NCBI GenBank assembly: GCA_964645005.1
Contig: CAZXYS010000001.1
Span: forward strand, 62,001 to 126,000
Direction: 5' to 3'
Length of the DNA: 64,000 nt
Source: CAZXYS01 sp964645005
GTDB taxonomy: Bacteria > Bacteroidota > Ignavibacteria > Kapaibacteriales > UBA2268
Under the pieces are notes generated by a model, which worked only from the letters and a program-made list of their open reading frames with translations, searched no databases and was not told where the DNA came from. Below are positions 54,396 to 61,717 of this stretch, in pieces. Made by a program: the position numbers and the translations under genes. Numbering within the stretch: position 1 is the stretch's first letter; each line of letters opens with the position of its first letter.

Positions 54396-54784
54396 TTTGT
54401 ACCTCAATTTAAACATTGTTAATAATAATTTCTTATAAAGCAAATAATTGATTGTTTATTCAGGGTTTAACTGTAAAAGAAGTTGAATCGCTGATAAGAA
54501 AAAAAATGGATGGACTTATGAATAATATTTAATCAAAATCAGCCGCTCTTCCGAATTCGGATTGCTCAATGAATAAAATTTAATTTGTTTAAATCTGATG
54601 GTATAATCATACTTTATTTCAATGGTTTATATATTTTAGATTTGTTGATTTTACTCAAAATCACTTAAATTTATTAAAATTATCTTAAAATTGAGTTAAT
54701 TTATTTTTAAAATTCTGGTTTTATTTTCTTATATTTATAGCTGAAAATCATTCCGGTAACATCCGAAAGAAAGGAATTTTATTT

Positions 54785-55783
54785 ATGGCTGAAACTTATA
54801 AAATCCTCGTGATTAAAACCGAGTTTAATAGCTTCGAGTATATAGAACGAATACTGGCAAAAGCGGGGAACGAGGTCATTGGCACATCAGATCACGACGA
54901 ATTTTTAAATTATCTTCGAATGAATGGCATTGATATAGTGCTTCTTCCCTGGGATATAAAAACATTCGAAGGCGAACATTTCGTAAAAGAAGTCCGAAAG
55001 ATAAATGAACACCCGCCTCTTGTAATAATGGTTCTGCCAATTGATTCCGATGAAGCAAAAGAATTTGCCCTTTATTCCGGTGTGGATGAATTCGTAACGC
55101 TTCCCTTGAATCTCGATGAATTACTTAGTTCAATTTTCGGGGGTATGGCTAAGAAAAATCAGAAACCACCGGATCTGTCTGATCAGCTATATTCAAGGTC
55201 CATAGAAGCTAAAGGAAAATTTCCCGTATTTGCACTTTCAGCAGGTTCAGGAGGTCCATCGATAATGTTTGAATTATTTAATAAGATACCCGCTGACGCG
55301 AATGCAGCTTTTTTCATAATACAGCAAGGACCCGTATGGTTTACTGAATTATTCGCTCAAAAATTAGATGAAACAGCAAGTCTCGATGTAATGCCCGGCA
55401 TGAACGGGATAAAAGTCGAACCGGGTAATATATATATTGCCACCGGCGACAAGAATATGACTGTAGACAAGGATCTGACCATTAAAAGAACCAGGGTCCC
55501 GGCAGGAAGTTTTTCACAACCTTCCGCCGATACTATGTTTACCAGCGTTGCGGAGACTTTCGGTAATTTATGTACGGGAATCTTTATCAGCGGCAATTCG
55601 GCAGATGGGGCAGCAGGGCTTGGCAGGATTGCCTCCGTCAACGGCAAAGTAATTATCCGAAAGCCCCAAAAAAAAGAGCCTGCAATAGTCATAGACTCTA
55701 TTAAAAGCTCCGGATTAGATTTCAAGTTCCTTCCGGAATCCCAGATCCATACAGAGATAATGTCAATTATTAAAGGAAGATAA
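54785..55783 (+). CDS. CheB-like protein with degenerate receiver and methylesterase domains
   Basis: A protein of 332 residues with CheB layout: receiver-like domain (about 5-118) and CheB methylesterase-like domain (about 146-328). In the receiver the acidic pair reads KT (11-12), the phospho-acceptor position is Pro55 (VLLPWD) and the Lys of the usual KP reads Leu (TLPLNL). In the methylesterase the motif GASTGG becomes SAGSGG (catalytic Ser to Gly154), and QHMP becomes QQGP (catalytic His to Gln181). The Asp is kept (ADGAAG, Asp274). The fold is therefore conserved but phosphorylation and esterase activity are probably lost. No cheR, cheA or mcp gene is nearby. A ribosome-binding site AAAGGAAT precedes the ATG. 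Confidence 0.85.
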   Translation: MAETYKILVIKTEFNSFEYIERILAKAGNEVIGTSDHDEFLNYLRMNGIDIVLLPWDIKTFEGEHFVKEVRKINEHPPLVIMVLPIDSDEAKEFALYSGVDEFVTLPLNLDELLSSIFGGMAKKNQKPPDLSDQLYSRSIEAKGKFPVFALSAGSGGPSIMFELFNKIPADANAAFFIIQQGPVWFTELFAQKLDETASLDVMPGMNGIKVEPGNIYIATGDKNMTVDKDLTIKRTRVPAGSFSQPSADTMFTSVAETFGNLCTGIFISGNSADGAAGLGRIASVNGKVIIRKPQKKEPAIVIDSIKSSGLDFKFLPESQIHTEIMSIIKGR

Positions 55784-55797
55784 TAATTTAAAATAAT

Positions 55798-56895
55798 CTA
55801 TTCATGCAGGTCATACTGAGATAAAACCACTTTCCATGAATTACTTTCAGTTATCTCGATAAGTTTAGTTGATATTTTGTCTTTGATATTATCATCAAGT
55901 TTTTCGGAAAAACCGAAAGAATAATATTGCTTGTTGAATTTGACGGGAAGTATACCCAGATCCACCAGTGAATCACGTCTGATAGTGTACTTCAATATAG
56001 GCTCATCGTATGCGAAGACTTTTAAATCTCCTTCGTTCATTGCCTGTAAGCCATCGCTAATGGTCTCGTATTCTCTGGATTCAAAGAAATTAGTTTCCAA
56101 AAATTCAGCGCTGGCAGAATTTTCAACAGTGCCGACCTCCAATTTTCGCAAATCATTAAGATCTTCGATATTAAATCCCAGTCTGTCCACAGTGAGAGAA
56201 GAAGCTATACTTGCTGTAAAACCCGAAATAACAATAACAGCTGTGAACATCCAAATAAGTGCAATTATTCTCCCAATAGTAGATCTGGGAGTCTTATCAC
56301 CATAGCCGACGGTGGTCATCGTAACAGCCGACCACCATATACCGCTGCCAATCCCTTTAATATTATTTTCAAATTCTTCGGGATTTTCCTTGCGCTCGAA
56401 TATCCAAGTAATAAATCCAAAAAGAAAAATGATCCCTAACAAAAGGAAAATAGCTTTTAAAAAATTCATTGAGAAAAAGGAGATTACAAATTGTATAATC
56501 GTTTGCAGACCCGTTTCTTGTTTTGCTGCTACAGCAGTGTTAGATACGTAAAACGGCAGTGAAAAATCTATTCTTTTTAAGCGTTCACTTGTTATGGTCA
56601 ATGGATTGATACTTATATCCAGTTCACCGCTTTCTAATTCACTGAGAATCTCATTAAGAGTCAGTTCTTTAAATTTGCAGGGAATTTTTAATTCGGAGGA
56701 TATTTCTTCCCAGAGGAAGATATTCAAACCTTTGAACTCACCGGTTTCGTCTTTCATAAGGAATGGCGGAGCCTTTTTCACTCCTACTATTAGAGTATCA
56801 TTTTTATCTGTTTGAATTGTATCTTGCCCAAAAGAAAAATGTGAACCGGAAATCAGAAGAGCTGTCATAAAAGTCAAGAATAGAATTTTTTTCAT
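55798..56895 (-). CDS. Prokaryotic ionotropic glutamate-receptor-like K+ channel (GluR0 type)
   Basis: A protein of 365 residues from the ATG at 56895, where a signal peptide begins (ending FGQD). A longer frame to 57009 adds 38 residues with no family match. The periplasmic binding domain is split: S1 (about 35-128, VGVKKAPPFLMKDETGEFKG) and S2 (about 250-360). Between them are membrane helix 1 (~143-168), the pore loop with potassium filter TTVGYGD, and helix 2 ending SGFTASIASSLTV. That last motif mirrors the gating SYTANLAAF motif of animal receptors. It should open to K+ when it binds a ligand such as an amino acid. Neighbours give no clue to the ligand. Confidence 0.9.
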   Translation of the reverse strand: MKKILFLTFMTALLISGSHFSFGQDTIQTDKNDTLIVGVKKAPPFLMKDETGEFKGLNIFLWEEISSELKIPCKFKELTLNEILSELESGELDISINPLTITSERLKRIDFSLPFYVSNTAVAAKQETGLQTIIQFVISFFSMNFLKAIFLLLGIIFLFGFITWIFERKENPEEFENNIKGIGSGIWWSAVTMTTVGYGDKTPRSTIGRIIALIWMFTAVIVISGFTASIASSLTVDRLGFNIEDLNDLRKLEVGTVENSASAEFLETNFFESREYETISDGLQAMNEGDLKVFAYDEPILKYTIRRDSLVDLGILPVKFNKQYYSFGFSEKLDDNIKDKISTKLIEITESNSWKVVLSQYDLHE

Positions 56896-57141
56896 CTTAT
56901 ACCTGCTTTGATTTCTCAGAATAAGTACAAATTGGTAAAGTATCCATCCGAAATTAAAGAAAAAATCAGGATAAATCAATTTATTATTATTTATATTTCT
57001 TAAAATCAATCAATACAACATTCACCATAAGCATAAACAAATTCTCCACTGCCAATCTTAAAAAATAAATTATTCCCTTTTTTCGAAATATCTGCTGTGA
57101 TTTTACAGACACTTTTACCAATTTCCCTGCATACTTTACAG

Positions 57142-58533
57142 CTACTTCCTATACTTCGAAATAAACTCTTCCACCTCCGGGATACCGCCCTGATACACCA
57201 GATAGCCGTTGCTCGGCTCGCGCTCGGTTATTTCCCCGGCGATTGGGGTAAGCATTATATCCTTAACTTCCTCGAGGTCATCGGTCTGACCGAGCGCCCA
57301 GCCTAATTTCACGTAAGCCACTTCCGGCAGCATATTTGCCGTAGGAATGACGCCGAGGTCCATCATCACGCGACCCGTTTCGTAAACGTACATCTGAACG
57401 TAGCCCCAGAGCGTCTGCACAGTCATATAGACTGCCACGCCCGCATCCTTACACCTTTGCAGCGCCGGATACAGCGGCTTATTGACATGCCCGAGTCCAG
57501 TCCCGGCGATCACAATGCCGCGATAGCCGTTATCAATCATCGCATCGACCATGTCGGGCATCATATTCGGATAATAATAAAGTATCCCGACTTTCTCTTC
57601 GAAATGAGGCTTCAACTGGAATTTATTGTCATGCCTGCGCTTCTTATAATCTTTCCTTAGCGGCGTAATCTTTTGCTTATCTACCATTGCTATCGGAATA
57701 TCCCCAATAGTTCTGAATGTTGACCGGTAGCTTGAGTGCATTTTCCGCACGCGCGTGCCGCGGTGAAGCAAACCGTAATCATCAGAAGTCGGTCCGAACA
57801 TACAGACCATAGTCTCAGACATATCCGCTTCCGCCGCCGTTTTTATGCTGTGGATAAGATTCAGCGCCGCATCCGACGAGGGTCTGTCGCTCGAGCGCTG
57901 CGAGCCGACCATCACTATCGGCACCGGCGAATCCTGTATCATAAACGAAAGCGCCGCCGCGGTGTGGTGCATAGTATCGGTGCCATGCCCGACCACTATG
58001 CCTTTCACGCCCTTCTCTATCTCATACGCAATAGCTTGGGCGGTTCCTATCCACTGCTCCGGTCCCATATTTTCGCTGAAAACGCCGTATAGCTTTTCCG
58101 TTTCCAGATTGCAGTAATCCGCCAGTTCAGGCACAGAGCCATACAATTCTCCCGGCGAAAATGCCGGAATAACCGCGCCCGTCCTATAATCCAGACGGCT
58201 TGCAATAGTCCCGCCCGTACCGAAAAGCTTCACGCGCGGCTTCTTCGGGTCGTAGGGAAATTCCTGCTCGGGGATATGATAATGCGCCTCCATCCTGCCG
58301 AGCACATTAATATTAGTGATTCTCTCAGTAGAGATCCCAATATTATAGCCTGTAACGAGCTTCAACACCACATGAAATTCATCCGAAGTCTCTGAGCGCG
58401 GCAGTATCACCCCCTCAAAGAAATCATTCCGGTCCGTGCTGATCTCGACCTTGCTCCAGACCTTCGCGTCATAATTCTTCAATGTGTCGAGCGTAATTCC
58501 CCGATAGCCTTCAAAATCTTTATTTGTAGACAT
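57142..58533 (-). CDS. gatD: Glutamyl-tRNA(Gln) amidotransferase subunit D (archaeal type)
   Basis: A protein of 463 residues. A GatD-specific N-terminal beta domain (about 20-80, GVILPRSE...KLVTGYNIGI) precedes an L-asparaginase-type I domain. Catalytic residues line up with archaeal GatD: Thr109 (GTGGTIAS), Thr185-Asp186 (GHGTDTMHHTAA), and Lys264 (RVRKMHSSYRSTF). GSQRSSDRPSSDAALNL is diagnostic. GatD hydrolyses an amide donor and passes ammonia to GatE. It is not a plain asparaginase because of the N-terminal domain and the gatE overlap. It overlaps the end of gatE by 14 bp and is translated after it. This complex is characteristic of archaea (see findings). Confidence 0.93.
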   Translation of the reverse strand: MSTNKDFEGYRGITLDTLKNYDAKVWSKVEISTDRNDFFEGVILPRSETSDEFHVVLKLVTGYNIGISTERITNINVLGRMEAHYHIPEQEFPYDPKKPRVKLFGTGGTIASRLDYRTGAVIPAFSPGELYGSVPELADYCNLETEKLYGVFSENMGPEQWIGTAQAIAYEIEKGVKGIVVGHGTDTMHHTAAALSFMIQDSPVPIVMVGSQRSSDRPSSDAALNLIHSIKTAAEADMSETMVCMFGPTSDDYGLLHRGTRVRKMHSSYRSTFRTIGDIPIAMVDKQKITPLRKDYKKRRHDNKFQLKPHFEEKVGILYYYPNMMPDMVDAMIDNGYRGIVIAGTGLGHVNKPLYPALQRCKDAGVAVYMTVQTLWGYVQMYVYETGRVMMDLGVIPTANMLPEVAYVKLGWALGQTDDLEEVKDIMLTPIAGEITEREPSNGYLVYQGGIPEVEEFISKYRK

Positions 58534-60454
58534 TTTCTACCTCGTCGTATTCATATTTTTTCACCAAATCTTCCACTTCTCTGCCTTCAATCCTGCCGCG
58601 GAACTTATCCATGACCATACCCGTCAACAGTTTATCCGTACTTTCCGGATTGTAAGGATACATATTCTCAATTTTACCTTTAGCATTCTCAAGTTCCTTA
58701 TTAAGATTCTCTCTCTCTACCGGTTTCGGCAGGTATGAACGCAGGAACTTGCCATTCCTCACACATTTTTCCATTAAATATAAGATACCGTCCTTCGGAA
58801 CTTCACCATCCATATAAGCGCGAAATATCTTCCGCATCATATTTTCATTGATTATGGTCGGATCAAGCCTTCTCTTCCTCAATCTCTTAGGATATTGGAT
58901 CAAGGTAACCGCCGCAAATGTAGGATCCATCTTTTCCGCAGTAAATTCATCAAAAATATCCGCATAAATAGAAATCGCCAGTTCACTGACAGTGTCTTCC
59001 GGTATCCCAAGCTCGCGGTATTTCTTTTCTCTCTGCCAGAACTGTTCCGGCAATTGCGCTTTTATCCTTGCTTTTCTCTCTTCGGTGATCTTCTTTGGCG
59101 GCAAATCCGTATCAGGATACATTCTCTGCGGACCGGGAAGTATCCTTTCAAAGCCGGTAGTTCCATCCCGCAGTGCCTGCCTCGTTTCCGACGGAATGCC
59201 AATCGCCGCCTCTTGCGCTCGGATGATTATTTCTTTAGCTCCGGTCTCGGCATCTTCGGGATCGCCCCAGACAAGCACAACCGTATCATCCTCCGCTGCG
59301 TCGAGCTGCTTCTTGATATTCTTCCATTCCGACGAAGCCAGCGTCTCGCCAGGATTATCGGAATGAATAATATTCGGCAGTGTCGTCAGACACGCTATCA
59401 CTCGCACCCTGTCGGAAATTTCCTTCGAAAAGAAAGTATCCGTCTGGGTCTGCCATTTCAGCAAATCCTTAAAACCATTCAATTTAACAGCATTAACTAT
59501 TTTCCCATTCGCAATCGCGTCATGAATCGGCTGAAACCTTGTTTTCCTCAGCAGCTTCGTAATAACCTTATAATCCGCCTTAAATGTATCCTCGGTTATC
59601 CCGCGGTTTTTCAGTTCCTCGCGCAATCTTAACAGGTTCCACTGCCTCATCGCCTCATTATAGGTCAACTCCGGAATATAGGGTATCCTCGGCACGCCTT
59701 TGATCTCAATACGCGTTCCGCCGTCAACGCTGACATTCACATCCTGCCTGCCTGCGCCGATACCGGTACGCACCTTTCCCGTCGTCCTGACGATCCGCCT
59801 CAGCACATCATTGACTTCCGCGACTTCATGCGGCGTTTTCATTTGCGGCGCCGTGACAGTCTCTATCAGAGGCATTCCCAGCCTGTCGGTAAGATATATC
59901 CTGTCATGACCGATATCGCTGTATTCCCTGCACGAATCTTCCTCTATCGACATCTGGATTATATCGATTTCCCTGTCTTTATAGGGAATCTTCCCATTAA
60001 CACAGGTTATCGCCGTCCGTTGGAAGCCAGTAGGAATGCTGCCGTCCAGATACTGCTTCCTCGCAATATGCAGTTCATCAACGATCGAAGCATTGAACAG
60101 CATACCTATCTCTATCGAAATATCCAGCGCCTCGTCATTTATCTCGAATGGCGGCGTATCGTCCATCTCGTAGGTACAGACCGTGTCTCGATGTATTCGG
60201 TAAATTATATTTTTCTTTGTTTTAAATTCCATAAGAGCGGTACCGTCATACTCTCCCATTTCCGAGAGCGTCGGTCGCATGTGCCGCAGTATTTCAGCGT
60301 TATATTCCTGGCTGTATCTTCCTGCCGGGCAGCGGCAGAACAGCTTCTTATCAGTAAGCAATTGCTGGTGCACCTCGAGCCCGGACTTAAACCCGACCGT
60401 CCTGTAGTCCTCTTCGGTCATTTCGTCGAATGGTTTGAACTTAAAATCTTTCAT
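58520..60454 (-). CDS. gatE: Glutamyl-tRNA(Gln) amidotransferase subunit E (archaeal type)
   Basis: A protein of 644 residues. The N-terminal GatB/GatE cradle (about 20-290) has SGLEVHQQL, KQYLDGSIPTGFQRTAI (GatE form; GatB has a different sequence here), IGAGRQDVNVSVDGGTRIEIKG. The mid-protein insertion (about 345-460, with LLKWQTQTDTFFSKEISDRVRVIACL) corresponds to the AspRS-type domain found in GatE but not GatB. The helical and YqeY-like C-terminal domain covers about 480-640 (DKLLTGMVMDKFRGR). It transamidates Glu-tRNA(Gln) to Gln-tRNA(Gln) using ammonia from GatD. A promoter candidate lies 55 bases upstream of the ATG. Confidence 0.94.
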   Translation of the reverse strand: MKDFKFKPFDEMTEEDYRTVGFKSGLEVHQQLLTDKKLFCRCPAGRYSQEYNAEILRHMRPTLSEMGEYDGTALMEFKTKKNIIYRIHRDTVCTYEMDDTPPFEINDEALDISIEIGMLFNASIVDELHIARKQYLDGSIPTGFQRTAITCVNGKIPYKDREIDIIQMSIEEDSCREYSDIGHDRIYLTDRLGMPLIETVTAPQMKTPHEVAEVNDVLRRIVRTTGKVRTGIGAGRQDVNVSVDGGTRIEIKGVPRIPYIPELTYNEAMRQWNLLRLREELKNRGITEDTFKADYKVITKLLRKTRFQPIHDAIANGKIVNAVKLNGFKDLLKWQTQTDTFFSKEISDRVRVIACLTTLPNIIHSDNPGETLASSEWKNIKKQLDAAEDDTVVLVWGDPEDAETGAKEIIIRAQEAAIGIPSETRQALRDGTTGFERILPGPQRMYPDTDLPPKKITEERKARIKAQLPEQFWQREKKYRELGIPEDTVSELAISIYADIFDEFTAEKMDPTFAAVTLIQYPKRLRKRRLDPTIINENMMRKIFRAYMDGEVPKDGILYLMEKCVRNGKFLRSYLPKPVERENLNKELENAKGKIENMYPYNPESTDKLLTGMVMDKFRGRIEGREVEDLVKKYEYDEVENVYK

Positions 60455-60508
60455 CTAATCACCTTTACGGGATACCTTTTTCTATCAGTTTACAATTTTA
60501 GTAAACAA

Positions 60509-60540
60509 CAAAGATATGAAATAATTGCCTACATTTTCAA
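60509..60540 (-). promoter_or_regulatory. Candidate Bacteroidota-type promoter of gatE-gatD (TTG - N21 - TATCTTTG)
   Basis: On the minus strand TTG (60540-60538) is followed by 21 bases and TATCTTTG (60516-60509), the TAnnTTTG -7 form, 54 bases before the gatE ATG. The same octamer precedes the aldolase gene. It suggests that these presumed foreign genes run from a host-type promoter. Confidence 0.5.
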
Positions 60541-60821
60541 CTCGATCCCGATTATTTATCCTTGATGTTGCAGCGGCTTGATTCAGCTAAATATTACTTC
60601 TTAAACCGGATAAATTCAATCGAATTAATATTTTATGGATAGAGGCTGTCGGTTAACTGCTAAAGATTAAAGTTATAAGACATGATACAAAACTACTAAT
60701 TATTTCCATGATATGTAATTATTATTTTTTTTAAAACTGAAATTTATATTTGATTGAAAATATCTTAAAAAGTCAACATCCTTGTGATAAGTATTAATGA
60801 AAATAAATACTAAATTATAGC

Positions 60822-60837
60822 GTACATAATTATGTAC
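60822..60837. promoter_or_regulatory. Palindromic operator candidate GTACATAA/TTATGTAC of the toxin-antitoxin operon
   Basis: A perfect 16-bp palindrome ending 22 bases before the antitoxin ATG. YefM-type antitoxins with their toxins bind palindromes with TGTACA-like half sites next to their own promoter in E. coli; this one has GTACAT/ATGTAC arms. It is therefore likely the autoregulatory site (inference). The rest of 60541-60821 is AT-rich; about 60633-60672 loosely resembles 32545-32583. Confidence 0.65.
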
Positions 60838-60859
60838 CTTAACTAATTTTGAAATTACT

Positions 60860-61102
60860 ATGAAGACATTAAATATTACAAGAGCAAGATCAGAACTATT
60901 TAAACTAATTGATGAAACAGCATCTTCACATGAGCCTGTGTATATTACAGGAAAAAGAAATAATGCCGTACTCATTTCCGAAGATGATTGGCGTTCCATA
61001 CAGGAAACATTATACCTGCTGTCAATTCCTAATATGCGTGAATCTATCATAGAAGGAATGAAAGAACCATTGGATGAGTGTTCTGAAGATCCAGGCTGGT
61101 AA
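60860..61102 (+). CDS. Type II antitoxin, YefM/Phd family
   Basis: A protein of 80 residues. The N-terminus follows the YefM pattern (LNITRARSELFKLIDETASSHEPVYITGKRNNAVLISEDDWRSIQETLYLL), giving dimerisation and DNA binding. The C-terminal ~20 residues are acidic (KEPLDECSEDPGW) and would wrap the toxin. It directly abuts the toxin gene (stop TAA then ATG, no gap). Together with the palindrome upstream it forms a complete autoregulated unit. Confidence 0.9.
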   Translation: MKTLNITRARSELFKLIDETASSHEPVYITGKRNNAVLISEDDWRSIQETLYLLSIPNMRESIIEGMKEPLDECSEDPGW

Positions 61103-61363
61103 ATGTGGAAAATCGTTTTCACCAAAAAGGCGCAAAAGGACGCCGAAAAGCTTGTTTCGTCTGGTCTGAAAGCGAAGACAGAGAATTTACTCAACATTCT
61201 GAAACAAAATCCTTACACTTCACCCCCGCCATTTGAGAAATTATCCGGTGATTTGACCGGTGTTTATTCACGTCGAATTAACATTCAACATCGCTTGGTT
61301 TACCAAATTTATGAAGAAGAAAAGACTGTTAAAATACTCAGAATGTGGACTCATTATGAATAA
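61103..61363 (+). CDS. Type II toxin, YoeB/Txe family mRNA interferase
   Basis: A protein of 86 residues. KKAQKDAEKLVSSGLKAKTENLLNIL, PPPFEKLSGDLTGVYSRRINIQHRLVYQI and VKILRMWTHYE match YoeB/Txe. Catalytic residues expected in the family are Glu (PFEKL), Arg (YSRRI, QHRLVY) and the C-terminal His-Tyr (THYE), all present. The family cuts mRNA at the ribosome A site. All signs are that it is intact and held by the YefM-type antitoxin. The start ATG lies directly after the antitoxin stop. Confidence 0.9.
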   Translation: MWKIVFTKKAQKDAEKLVSSGLKAKTENLLNILKQNPYTSPPPFEKLSGDLTGVYSRRINIQHRLVYQIYEEEKTVKILRMWTHYE

Positions 61364-61480
61364 TCCGGTTTTTTTGATAAATATGTGAAGTTAGAAGTTT
61401 GATGTTAGCATACAACGAATTAGGCACAGAAGTACCTGTGTCTCAATCACTTTTTGAGCAAATATTATTGGATCCCGAGA

Positions 61481-61522
61481 ATGTCGGTTAAACGCAAAGA
61501 ACTTTTTAAAATACATCAAACC
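61481..61522 (+). pseudogene. HicA-like toxin start remnant (deleted)
   Basis: The in-frame stretch upstream of the hicB ATG begins at ATG 61481 with MSVKRKELFKIHQT, which resembles the first residues of HicA toxins (MSVKRKDLIKYL type), then runs straight into the hicB start. The rest of HicA is missing. It probably arose by an internal deletion joining the start of hicA to hicB. A short open frame from 61402 to 61491 (MLAYNELGTEVPVSQSLFEQ...) overlaps it and is not recognised. Confidence 0.4.
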
Positions 61523-61687
61523 ATGACAATAAAATTCATAGTACATAAAGCAGAAGAAGGCGGCTACTGGGCTGAAGTACCTTCATTGCCGGGCTGCTTT
61601 TCCCAGGGCGAAACCATTGAAGAATTGAAGGAAAATATCAAGGAAGCTATCGAATTATGGCTTGAGTTCGCTAATGAAATAAATTAA
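61523..61687 (+). CDS. HicB-like antitoxin (orphan)
   Basis: A protein of 54 residues from ATG 61523; initiation at 61481 would give 68. It is the core HicB fold: IKFIVHKAEEGGYWAEVPSLPGCFSQGETIEELKENIKEAIELWLE. HicB antitoxins carry this partial RNase H-like domain; some add a C-terminal DNA-binding domain, which is absent here. The partner toxin seems lost. It is separated by about 160 bp from the YoeB toxin gene and could be a stand-alone antitoxin. Confidence 0.75.
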   Translation: MTIKFIVHKAEEGGYWAEVPSLPGCFSQGETIEELKENIKEAIELWLEFANEIN

Positions 61688-61717
61688 GTTCATGAAGCCA
61701 GCAGAGCCGTCAACAAA

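Noticed and set aside
57142..58533. Plain L-asparaginase I instead of GatD
   Set aside because: The N-terminal GatD-type domain, the SSDRPSSDAALNL motif and the 14-bp overlap with gatE argue for GatD.
58895..60565. Two long antisense frames (about 245 codons each) over gatE
   Set aside because: They overlap a gene with full GatE motifs; composition is that of antisense shadows with no domain or start signal.
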